This document shows positions 1 through 6,568 of a stretch of DNA of 8,031 nt, piece after piece. The notes below the pieces were generated by a model, which was not told the origin of the DNA, made no database searches, and worked only from the letters and a program-made list of their open reading frames with translations. How positions within the stretch are numbered: the stretch's first letter is position 1; each line of letters begins with the position of its first letter. Made by a program: the position numbers and the translations under genes. Location of the stretch: assembly GCA_012031475.1 (NCBI GenBank), contig JAAUTJ010000190.1, positions 1 through 8,031 on the forward strand. The letters are read 5' to 3'. The stretch comes from Leptolyngbyaceae cyanobacterium SM1_3_5. GTDB taxonomy: Bacteria > Cyanobacteriota > Cyanobacteriia > Elainellales > Elainellaceae.

Positions 1-551
1 CGATCGCCATGAATCGCAAAGCGTTGACAAAGCCAACACTCTCTAGCAATACTGCACCCAGGAAGAAGCCCACGCCCTTGAGCGCATTTTTCGATCCCGT
101 CAGGACGGCGACCCACTTGAACAGCGAGGACTGAGCATCCTGCGGGACAACCAGCCGAATCGCGCTTTTGGAACTCATTTGGTCAGGTCTTTGGCGACGC
201 CCGAAAACGCCTGCGCCGCCATCACGTAGGCGATCGCGCCCACTGTGCCCAGTCGCGATTCAAAAATGACAGCATCGCCAGAGCAAATACCTGTAGGCCA
301 ATGCCCGCATACAGCGTCAGCTTCAGCCCCATCTGCGACCCGATCCAGCCGCCTAAGAAGTTGGTGACAACGCCAAAGACTTCGTAGAAGAGGAACAGAG
401 AGGCGATTTGCAGCGGGCTGTAGCCGATTTCGTTGAAGTAGAGCAGCACCAGCATCCGCAGCGCCCCGTCGGTGAGCGTGAAGCCCCAGTAGGCGATCGT
501 CACCAGCGCATAATTTCGCAGATTGGCTTTTGAGGCAGTCGAGGCAGTCAT
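1..551 (-). pseudogene. arsJ: ArsJ, organoarsenical (1-arseno-3-phosphoglycerate) MFS exporter; 3' end off window, two frameshifts
   Basis: Inner-membrane major facilitator protein that exports 1-arseno-3-phosphoglycerate, the unstable product of the neighbouring dehydrogenase; it then breaks down outside to arsenate. The N-terminal 100 or so residues read in one frame from ATG 551, with membrane segments around NYALVTIAYWGF, IASLFLFYEVFGVV and LTLYAGIGLQVFALAML. The frame hits TGA at 222-224. Dropping one base-step near 238-239 restores AYVMAAQAFSGVAKDLTK. A second step at 177-180 (AAATG where AAAATG is expected) restores MSSKSAIRLVVPQDAQ and then a frame open to base 1. The family is about 400 residues, so roughly the N-terminal 180 are visible. 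The gene starts 34 bases after the dehydrogenase stop, with no clear ribosome binding site. Identity is from recognition of the sequence plus the gapdh neighbour. Whether the frameshifts are real or read errors cannot be decided here. Confidence 0.85.
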
Positions 552-585
552 GAATGCAAGGGATGAGGTGGATGCGATCGCGAAA

Positions 586-1596
586 TCAAGTCAGACTGAG
601 GGCAACTTTGCGGGCGAGTTCGACCATGCGGTTGGCATAGCCCCATTCGTTGTCATACCAGGCCAAAATTTTGACCTGCGTATCGTCGATGACCATTGTG
701 GAGAGTGCATCAATGATTGAGGAGCGCGGATCGTCTTTGTAGTCGATCGACACCAAAGGCCGCTCTTCATAGCCCAAAATGCCTTTCAGTTCTCCATCTG
801 CCGCTGCTTTGAGCAGACCGTTAACTTCTTCAACGCTGGTCGATCGCGCCACTTCAAACACGCAGTCGGTCAGCGAGGCATTCAGGAGCGGAACCCGGAC
901 GGCCAGCCCGTTGAGTTTGCCGTTGAGTTCGGGGTAGATGAGGCCGATCGCCGTTGCCGATCCGGTCGTGGTTGGGATTAGCGAGAGGCTGGTTGCTCTT
1001 GCCCGCCGCAGATCTTTGTGTGGGGCATCTACGATCGTCTGCGTGTTGGTGTTGTCGTGAATCGTCGTAATCAGCCCGTGCTGGATGCCGATGCCTTCGT
1101 GAATCACCTTCACAACCGGAGCCAAGCAGTTTGTTGTGCAGGAAGCCGCCGTCAGCAGGTGGTGCTGGTCGGGCTGATAGAGGTGATCATTCACGCCCAT
1201 GACGATGTTGAGCGCTCCCTCTTTGACCGGAGCCGCGACGATCACTTTTTGCACACCGCGCTTGAAATAGGGATCGAGCAAGGCGATCGTTCTGAATTTG
1301 CCAGAACATTCCAGCACCAAATCCACGCCAATCTCATCCCAAGGCACATCTCCCGGTGTCGCGTGTTCGCTGAAGCTGAGGGATTGGTCGTCGATCCAAA
1401 CGCGATCGCCTTTGGCTGTAACTTCGGGTGTCCAGCGTCCATGAACCGAGTCGAACTTGAGCAGGTGAGCAGCCGTTTCCGCTCCGCCTTTTAGCTCGTT
1501 GATGTGAACAAACTCCAAGTCCGTCCAGCCCCAAGCCGCCCGCAAGGCCAGCCGCCCAATGCGGCCAAATCCATTGATTCCCACTCGTACTGTCAT
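586..1596 (-). CDS. ArsJ-associated glyceraldehyde-3-phosphate dehydrogenase
   Basis: Cytoplasmic dehydrogenase of 336 residues, a normal length for GAPDH. In ArsJ operons the enzyme uses arsenate in place of phosphate with glyceraldehyde 3-phosphate and NAD, giving 1-arseno-3-phosphoglycerate for ArsJ to export. Visible motifs are the nucleotide-binding GINGFGRIGR at residues 6-15, the catalytic ASCTTNC with Cys153, His180 in TTIH, and the C-terminal WYDNEWGYANRM. The usual NAD-contacting Asp after strand 2 (ND in glycolytic enzymes) is Glu here (HINELKGG, residues 31-38). I chose ATG 1596 because an AGGAAG ribosome site lies 5-8 bases upstream; the ATG at 1611 would place that site inside the gene. 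It follows pstS by 23 bases and precedes arsJ by 34, so one operon is likely. Its frame is intact, unlike both neighbours. General glycolytic GAPDH is the alternative, disfavoured by context. Confidence 0.93.
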   Translation of the reverse strand: MTVRVGINGFGRIGRLALRAAWGWTDLEFVHINELKGGAETAAHLLKFDSVHGRWTPEVTAKGDRVWIDDQSLSFSEHATPGDVPWDEIGVDLVLECSGKFRTIALLDPYFKRGVQKVIVAAPVKEGALNIVMGVNDHLYQPDQHHLLTAASCTTNCLAPVVKVIHEGIGIQHGLITTIHDNTNTQTIVDAPHKDLRRARATSLSLIPTTTGSATAIGLIYPELNGKLNGLAVRVPLLNASLTDCVFEVARSTSVEEVNGLLKAAADGELKGILGYEERPLVSIDYKDDPRSSIIDALSTMVIDDTQVKILAWYDNEWGYANRMVELARKVALSLT

Positions 1597-1619
1597 TGCT
1601 ACTTCCTGCAAAACAAACT

Positions 1620-2686
1620 CTAAAAAGCGGCTTCGCGCTTCAGCAATTCTTCGATCGCCAAGCCCGTTTGCGGCTCGCCGTTGAAGACGGTTCCCACCTT
1701 GCGATCGCTCAAGTGCTGCTGCGCGATCGTATATGCCTCGTCGGGCAGGGGCACATAGCCGACTTCATCGCTCAAAACTGGGCGTTGGCAAGGTAGTAAT
1801 CGACAAACGATCGCAGTCCCGGCTTATTTTCCAGCGCTTCGGCATTGACGTAGATGAACAGCGGACGCGCCAAGGGCTGATACTCAGCCGCGATCACGGC
1901 TTCAGTGGAAGGCGCAACGGCTCCCGATCCGCTGTCGATCGCCACCGATCGCAGCGCTCTTTGGTTTTCCTCGTAGTAGGCCAAGCCAAAGTAGCCCAGC
2001 GCATCCGGGTCGTTGCTCACACCCTGCACCAGTTCGGTATCGTCCTCGCTGTCGGTGTAGTCCGTCCGGCTGGCTCCCGATTCGCCCACGATCGCTTCGG
2101 TGAAGTAGTCAAACGTCCCGGAGTCTTGACCTGCGCCGTACAGGTTGAGCGGGCGATCGGGAAACTCAGGGCGAACCTGATTCCAGCGCGTAATTTCTCC
2201 TTGGGCGGCGGGTTCCCAAATGCGCTTTAGCTCCTCAACCGTCAAGCTTTCTGCCCAGGTGTTGTCGCGATGCACGGCGATCGTCAGCGCGTCGTAGGCG
2301 ACAGGCAGTTCGATGTACTCCACGCCCGCCGATCGACAGGCGGCCATTTCCTCCGCTGTGATCGGGCGCGAAGCGTTGTTGATGTCAGTTTCTTCGGCAC
2401 AAAACTTGCGAAAGCCGCCGCTGGTTCCTGAAAATTCAACCGTAATTTCCGGCTCGTCTTCTCGCTCAAACTGAAATTCTTTCACCACCTCGTCGGTGAG
2501 CGGGTAAACGGTGCTGGAGCCGTCGATCGAAATGGCGTCTGCGGTTGTGGCGGCTGGGGAAGACTGCGGCGCTTCGACTTGGGGGGCGGGGGCGATGCTG
2601 CAACTGGCCGCTAGGGTCAGAAGGCTAACGGCGATCGCGCAGCGATCCCGGAACGGAACCGCGAACTTGTGAACGGGGAGGCTCAT
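1620..2686 (-). CDS. pstS: PstS-like phosphate/arsenate-binding lipoprotein, one frameshift near the 3' end
   Basis: Periplasmic substrate-binding protein of the PstS family, first gene of the ars operon. Residues 1-29 form a signal peptide ending in LAASC, a plausible lipobox with Cys29, followed by a Pro/Ala/Ser linker to about residue 50. Phosphate-binding loops are recognisable: GSSTVYP (56-62), SGTSGGF (86-92), DINNASR (101-107) and GQDSGTF (186-192). The long frame ends at TGA 1772, but the next frame continues with LSDEVGYVPLPDEAYTIA to TAG at 1620-1622, the normal PstS C terminus. The break is at 1780-1782, where CCC stands for an expected CCCC. Joined, the protein is about 355 residues. 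An AGGA site lies 8 bases before ATG 2686. No pstCAB is seen here, so it may feed a permease encoded elsewhere or act as an oxyanion scavenger or sensor. That role is inference. Confidence 0.88.
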
Positions 2687-2729
2687 GGCGCTCGTCCTTT
2701 CTTGCGGGTTGAAGCGTGTTCTCTTCAGT

Positions 2730-2751
2730 CAAATCAAATTAATTTGATTTG
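2730..2751. promoter_or_regulatory. 22-bp perfect palindrome, probable ArsR-type operator of the ars operon
   Basis: The half-site CAAATCAAATT is followed directly by its exact complement AATTTGATTTG. It contains ATCAA/TTGAT arms, as in known ArsR/SmtB operators. It lies 44 bases upstream of the pstS start and overlaps a TTGACA hexamer (2755-2750 on the minus strand) that fits a -35 box; I see no good -10 at the usual distance. Binding by ArsR is inferred from the position before an arsenate operon. Confidence 0.7.
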
Positions 2752-2755
2752 TCAA
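2750..2755 (-). promoter_or_regulatory. Candidate -35 box of the ars operon
   Basis: Perfect TTGACA on the minus strand, sharing its last two bases with the operator palindrome, so a bound repressor would block polymerase. The hexamer 17 bases downstream is TTGACT, a poor -10, which keeps this a candidate only. Confidence 0.35.
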
Positions 2756-2825
2756 GTCATCGAGACGACAATTCCCTGCAAAACACATCAAAAGCAATCG
2801 AGGGTCTTCAAGATTTAGTAGGCTG

Positions 2826-3047
2826 ATGTATCAGGCTATACATTTCACGGATATGCAGCCACTACTCACTCATCTACTCAACTTAGACGGGGTTGCTGTT
2901 AAAGATCATCGCGACTTAGGCGGAAAAATTGTGTGGGAAGGGGTGACAATCCAAGACTGGGCAATTTGTCCACACTGCGACCAGAAAAGCCACGACGTTC
3001 ATCAATCTTCAAGTGAGGCCAGCCATCCGAGAGCCTTCAAATTCTAA
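2826..3047 (+). pseudogene. ISL3-type transposase, N-terminal remnant
   Basis: The first 60 residues resemble the start of ISL3-family transposases: MQPLLTHLLNLDGVAV, a strand-rich stretch, then the zinc-finger start AICPHCDQKSHDVHQ with Cys48 and Cys51. In full transposases this is followed by a second zinc-binding pair, a helix-turn-helix and the DDE domain, several hundred residues in all. Here the similarity stops at about base 3005 and the frame ends at 3047 after unrelated residues. The start may be ATG 2826 or ATG 2853; neither has a strong ribosome site. The bases from about 2801 (GGGTCTTCAAG) may be the left end of the element, but no matching right end was found. It is a dead fragment lying between the ars operon and the zinc-ribbon gene. 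Confidence 0.6.
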
Positions 3048-3236
3048 AAAGCTTGCTGGAAGTGTTTGAGCAGATTGTTGAAGTGTTTGCTCTAGCGATC
3101 GCGGATTAAGCAGCGAATGGACATCTTGAATTGTCAAGTTCGGCATTTCTTGCCAGCAATGACGGCAAAACCAAACGGTTTGATGATGATGCACTGCTTT
3201 CAGCATCAGATATTCGCAGCAAGGGCAATTTGTCAT
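3009..3236 (-). CDS. Small zinc-ribbon protein, unknown function
   Basis: A 75-residue protein with two CxxC pairs, Cys4-x2-Cys7 and Cys24-x2-Cys27, sixteen residues apart, which is the layout of a zinc ribbon. Between them is HHHQTVWF, and after them WQEMPNL. Similar short cyanobacterial proteins with this N-terminal pattern are known to me, but without an assigned role. The C-terminal half (from about residue 35) has no recognisable motif, and the last dozen residues run into the border of the transposase remnant, so the natural end may have been changed. ATG 3236 is preceded by AT-rich sequence and only a weak GAG about 8 bases upstream. It is divergent from the 47-codon ORF at 3282. Confidence 0.6.
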   Translation of the reverse strand: MTNCPCCEYLMLKAVHHHQTVWFCRHCWQEMPNLTIQDVHSLLNPRSLEQTLQQSAQTLPASFLEFEGSRMAGLT

Positions 3237-3281
3237 AATAATTACTCACAACTATTTGTCATCATTGATTGAGTCGATGCA

Positions 3282-3425
3282 ATGAATGGTATGTTATCCA
3301 TTGCTTTGAGAAATAAAGCTTTGAGAAATAAAGCTTTGAAGCATAAAGCTTTGAAGTATAACCCTAAAACTTGGGAACTTATGAAGATTATGACATCCTT
3401 ATTTAAAGATAAAAATGCAGCTTAA
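3282..3425 (+). CDS. Short ORF (47 codons) with pentapeptide repeats, unknown
   Basis: ATG at 3282 opens a frame of 47 codons to TAA 3423-3425. The core is four tandem pentapeptides, ALRNK, ALRNK, ALKHK and ALKYN, coded by the 15-bp DNA repeat. A non-repeated tail follows, PKTWELMKIMTSLFKDKNAA. The product would be small and very basic (Lys/Arg every few residues) and the tail could form an amphipathic helix. The repeat unit is a multiple of three, so its copy number can change without breaking the frame. A stem-loop with T-rich sequence follows 38 bases after the stop. The ribosome site is weak (GAG 8 bases upstream); ATG 3291 is an alternative start. I do not recognise the family, and it could be a chance frame over a repeat. 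Confidence 0.4.
   Translation: MNGMLSIALRNKALRNKALKHKALKYNPKTWELMKIMTSLFKDKNAA
3303..3362 (+). repeat. Four tandem copies of a 15-bp repeat
   Basis: Units start at 3303, 3318, 3333 and 3348. The first two are identical (GCTTTGAGAAATAAA), the third is GCTTTGAAGCATAAA and the fourth GCTTTGAAGTATAAC. Each junction forms the palindrome AAAGCTTT. The identical first pair suggests recent slippage or duplication. Confidence 0.95.
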
Positions 3426-3749
3426 AACTTCGCAGGATTTTGAAACTTAAATTAATATTGCTGAGAGTGAGTGAAGCCACTCTCTTTAACTTTGTTTAAG
3501 CCAGCGAAAATAAAGGCTTCCTTTGCGATCGAATCAGGGTTAGAGCCTTGAAAACCGCTTAGATCCTGTCCGAAGTCTTGTAATTAAGAACTAATACAAA
3601 AAGACAGTTTTTTACGTCTGCAATCTATCAGCAAGATAAACTTCTAGCAAGGTCAAACACTACTAGCCCATGTTTGGTTAGACCGCGATCGCATTCTGTC
3701 TTTAGAGCTAGACCCAGTTGAAATTTTTTCAGCCTTTGGGAGTGTAGCT
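3426..3749. other. Intergenic stretch upstream of the methyltransferase gene
   Basis: 324 bases with no convincing gene. Besides the hairpin at 3463-3493, a weaker AT-rich foldback is present: GTCTTGTA (3575-3582) against TAC and AAGAC (3595-3605, with an AAA bulge), followed by six T at 3608-3613. This could be a second terminator or part of a leader. HIP1 is present near 3685. No clear -35/-10 pair for the methyltransferase gene was found. Confidence 0.5.
3463..3493 (+). terminator. Rho-independent-like terminator after the 47-codon ORF
   Basis: A perfect 7-bp stem, GAGAGTG (3463-3469) with CACTCTC (3478-3484), closes an 8-base loop and is followed by TTTAAC and further T-rich sequence. 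The T run is interrupted, so strength is uncertain. Confidence 0.5.
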
Positions 3750-4884
3750 ATGAGCTTTGTTAGTAATCCGCAAGCTTCCCACCAGCCGACGTTTTTAGAG
3801 AAAACTGCTACTCCGCATTCAACTCGCTCCATCTTGAATCGTGCTGCGATCGCCTTTCACAAGGCTCTCGCTACAGTGGGTGCAGAGGTTTATATTCAGG
3901 GTTTAGAAATTCCTGACTCAACCCTAAAATTGCTGCTTGATGCCTCTGTAAAGGCCAGCTACAAGTATTTCCCTGAACTGTTGGTTCCTTATGATTGGCT
4001 GTTAGAAGAAAGCGATCGCCTCGCTGAGAACTCGCAGCACTTGATGCAAACTCAGTACAACCTGCCAACGAAACTCTTTCAGCTTATGCTGGGAGAGGGA
4101 ACATTGATTTATCCAAAATACACGATGGCTTTGTGGGAAAACGGAGCCGCCGACCTAGAGCAAGCTCAGAGGCAGATGCTCGATGATGTGATTGAGAAAC
4201 TTGAGATCAAAGATGGCGACGAAATATTTGGATTTGGGCTGTGGTTTGGGGGTGCTGTCTTCCAATTACATCTTGGCGAAATTTCCCCATGTCAAAGTTA
4301 CCGCTGTCAACTTGAGCCACAAGCAATGTGAATACATTCGTCAGAAAATGCAGGTTGCTGAGAGCCATTTAAGTTGCGATCGCTTCACGCTTCATGAAGC
4401 CGACTTTAATGAAGTGTGGTTTGAAACAAAATTCGATAAAATCATCGCGATCGGTCTGTTTGAACACGTTGGCAACTTAACACGTTCCTGTCAAAAACTG
4501 GCAAGCTGTCTGAGGGATCAGGGGGAGGTGTTCATTCACATCATCAGCACTCGGCTACCTTGTAACATTACCCATCCGTTCATCAATCAACACATCTTTC
4601 CTGACATGCGGGTGTGGAACTGCGATGTGCTGCCTCAGATCAATCAAGACCTCAAAACTGTTAGCCAGTGGTACATCAATGGAGGCAACTATGCACAGAC
4701 CTTGAGGGCGTGGCTCAACAACTTTGATGAACACCAAGTTCAGCTTCAAGACTTAAGCTACGGCATGGCTTATGAACGGTTTCGGCGGACGTGGAGGCTG
4801 TATTTGCTGCTTTGTATGCGGTATTTTGAAGGCAGTGCGGGTGAGGTACTTGGTAACGCTCAATATCTTTTGGTTCACGCTTAG
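3750..4884 (+). CDS. SAM-dependent methyltransferase, coclaurine N-methyltransferase/cyclopropane synthase type, one frameshift
   Basis: Cytoplasmic class I methyltransferase, about 377 residues when joined, close to the 350-400 of the family. The first frame runs from ATG 3750 with GGGAG 7 bases upstream. An N-terminal helical region includes SQHLMQTQYNLPTKLFQLML (95-114), then QAQRQMLDDVIEKLEIKDGDEI (to 159). One extra T at 4227-4229 shifts the frame exactly before SAM motif I, which reads LDLGCGLG (160-167) in the next frame. Then come VTAVNLSHKQCEYIR, the acidic-loop equivalent GLFEHVGN, and the C-terminal WYINGGNYAQTLRAWL and FRRTWRLYLLLCMRYF typical of the coclaurine N-methyltransferase-like branch. 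The true substrate (amine or lipid) cannot be read from the sequence. Without the frameshift correction the first frame lacks the SAM site and the second lacks the substrate region. The stress-protein gene follows on the same strand after about 200 bases. Confidence 0.85.
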
Positions 4885-5081
4885 TTTTGCAAACGGCAAA
4901 CCCGAAATCAATGCCGCGATCGCAATTACGATGAAGGCAAACGCATCGCTGGCCTTTGTGATAGCTGGCTGAGAAAGCCAAGAAAGTTCCTGATTCTCCT
5001 CACCTGTTCTTCAAAGGATGCTCCTAACCTCGAAGTGGAGCTGGTCAATTGGCTATAGCAATATTTCAGGAGACGATGATT

Positions 5082-5609
5082 ATGTTTCAAAAAATTCTAG
5101 TGGCGATCGATGCTTCCAAGCAAGGTGAAATAGTTTTTGAGCAGGCGCTTGATCTCGCAAAAGCAACGGCGGCAAGTTTGATGCTTCTGCATGTTTTGTC
5201 TAGCGAAGAAGAAGGCAGTCCTAATGTTTCGATGGTTGGGCTGGAATACTATCCGGCAGTTGCAAATGAAATTGCCCAGATGCATCAAAAGCAATGGGAA
5301 GAATACGAAAATCGAAGCTTGGAGATGCTGCGATCGCGTGTTGAACAAGCCGCTACTGCTGGCATCACGGCTGAGTTCACTCAGAATTTTGGCAGTCCTG
5401 GTCGAACAATTTGTGAAGTTGCTCGCACCTGGGAGGCTGACCTGGTTGTTGTTGGTCGTCGGGGTCATTCTGGATTGAATGAATTGCTGCTGGGCAGTGT
5501 AAGTAATTATGTGCTGCACCACGCTCCCTGCTCAGTTTTGACCGTGCAGGGAATTGTCCGCTTGGATGCAGCGATCGCTGACAATCAACAAGCAGCAGTC
5601 GTGTCATAA
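5082..5609 (+). CDS. Universal stress protein, UspA family, ATP-binding type
   Basis: A cytoplasmic single-domain Usp of 175 residues, a little longer than the usual 140-160 because of a mid-domain insert (about 40-80) and a C-terminal tail of 20 residues. It starts MFQKILVAIDAS, the typical first strand, and ends its domain with the ATP-binding motif G-x2-G-x9-G-S, seen exactly as Gly125, Gly128, Gly138 and Ser139, followed by VLHHAPCSVLTV. Usp proteins of this class bind ATP and act in stress survival by mechanisms that vary. I chose ATG 5082 because AGGAGA (5068-5073) is 8 bases upstream; ATG 5076 would be only 2 bases away and the ATG at 5049 lies upstream of that site. It is convergent with the CPBP protease gene, 113 bases apart. 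No promoter stands out. Confidence 0.93.
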   Translation: MFQKILVAIDASKQGEIVFEQALDLAKATAASLMLLHVLSSEEEGSPNVSMVGLEYYPAVANEIAQMHQKQWEEYENRSLEMLRSRVEQAATAGITAEFTQNFGSPGRTICEVARTWEADLVVVGRRGHSGLNELLLGSVSNYVLHHAPCSVLTVQGIVRLDAAIADNQQAAVVS

Positions 5610-5722
5610 ATAGCCTGTCGTGTGAAGCAAACTAGCGGCATTTCTGGAGTTGTTCGGCTTCAGGATGCCGCCGAAAACTTGATGGAACAGACAAGAATAT
5701 TGACGCAGTAACAATGCATTAA

Positions 5723-6568
5723 TCAGGATAAAAATTTATGCTGATAACCTAATCTTTTGTGCGTACTCGTTAGGAGAAGGATCACAATTATTGTGAGTAC
5801 GATCGCCATAATTACAGAAAGGGTTTGATAGTTACTGCCCTCCACCTGGTCGAAAGGCAATGGCACTAGAAATTCATTCGCAGTATTGAAACTAGCGTGA
5901 AGGAGAATCGTCAGCAGAACGCTTTGAGTCCGATTGAACAACCAGGTTAAACAAAAGGCATAGCCAATCACTTGCCAAAGACTCAAGAGTAAAATGGGAA
6001 GCAGTGTTTCCATTGCTAAACTATGTTGAAACTCAGAGTTTGCAGCAACGATCGGCAGATGCCAAAGTCCCCAAAAAATACCCAGGATTAGGGTAGAAAC
6101 GATCGGACTGTATCGCTGCTGCAAGTGGGGAAGCGCAAATCCCCGCCAGCCAAATTCTTCTTGTCCACCGCCCAGAACCATTACAAAGAGAAGTCCCGAT
6201 AAGTATGCGGGAATGCGATCGCTCAGCAGCGAAAAATTCGCCGGATAGCCCAGCAGGACAAAAATAACGCTCACTGCGCTGATCAGCAGCATCGGAAACC
6301 CCAGAGCAACCAGATACCAAACAGGACGAACACGCCAGCGCAAAATGTGACGAAGCCATGCCCAGATCGATCGCCCAGAAAGCTTTGTAAGAATTGCAGC
6401 GGCAAAGGCAGGACCAAAAATTCCAGTTAGAAACAAAGCATTACTAAGATTACCTTTGTAACCCAGAACTAAGGGTAGCCAAATCCCCCAGGACAAACAA
6501 TAAGTCAAGCTAAAAAATGCCGTAATGGGGTGATGATTGATCCACCGATGCAATGGAATTAGCTGCAT
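5723..6568 (-). CDS. CPBP family intramembrane metalloprotease-like protein (Abi/Rce1 type)
   Basis: A multi-spanning inner-membrane protein of 281 residues in the CPBP (CAAX protease and bacteriocin-processing) family. All three active-site motifs are visible: EEFGWR (Glu137, Glu138, Arg142), FWGLWH (Phe165 to His170) and HASFN (His224, Asn228). About eight hydrophobic segments span the protein, including AFFSLTYCLSWGIWLPLVL near the N terminus and a final one at about residues 250-266. Members cleave prenylated or other membrane-bound substrates or take part in bacteriocin self-immunity; the substrate here is unknown. I chose ATG 6568 because the region before it (TTG 6616) does not look like the family start, but no good ribosome site is visible. 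Its start lies inside the 3' end of the upstream membrane-protein gene, which suggests coupled translation. Confidence 0.88.
   Translation of the reverse strand: MQLIPLHRWINHHPITAFFSLTYCLSWGIWLPLVLGYKGNLSNALFLTGIFGPAFAAAILTKLSGRSIWAWLRHILRWRVRPVWYLVALGFPMLLISAVSVIFVLLGYPANFSLLSDRIPAYLSGLLFVMVLGGGQEEFGWRGFALPHLQQRYSPIVSTLILGIFWGLWHLPIVAANSEFQHSLAMETLLPILLLSLWQVIGYAFCLTWLFNRTQSVLLTILLHASFNTANEFLVPLPFDQVEGSNYQTLSVIMAIVLTIIVILLLTSTHKRLGYQHKFLS

Noticed and set aside
1018..1494. Open frame on the plus strand opposite the GAPDH gene, and similar frames opposite pstS
   Set aside because: They are antisense shadows of well-supported genes in GC-rich DNA and show no protein features of their own.
2805..3013. 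Direct repeat TCTTCAAG (2805-2812 and 3006-3013) as an insertion target duplication
   Set aside because: An 8-base match over 200 bases is not unusual, and the sequence between shows no terminal inverted repeats.
3303..3362. Possible CRISPR array
   Set aside because: The four units are contiguous with no spacers and only 15 bases long.
4220..4235. Programmed ribosomal frameshift in the methyltransferase gene
   Set aside because: No slippery heptamer with a downstream structure was evident, the family is normally one frame, and similar indels occur in unrelated genes of the window.
4772..4972. Open frame overlapping the end of the methyltransferase gene
   Set aside because: Most of it is out of frame within the methyltransferase, and the tail has no recognisable motif or ribosome site.
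5049..5081. Extended N terminus of the universal stress protein
   Set aside because: The AGGAGA ribosome site at 5068-5073 lies inside this extension, and the family begins at MFQKILVAID.
5653..5675. Hairpin TTCGGC/GCCGAA between usp and the CPBP gene
   Set aside because: Six-base stem with an 11-base loop and no T run on either strand, so not supported as a terminator.
5782..5796. Palindrome TCACAATTATTGTGA with outer CGTACTC/GAGTACG arms
   Set aside because: It lies inside the CPBP coding region near its C terminus and has the wrong arm order for a CRP-type site; chance is likely.
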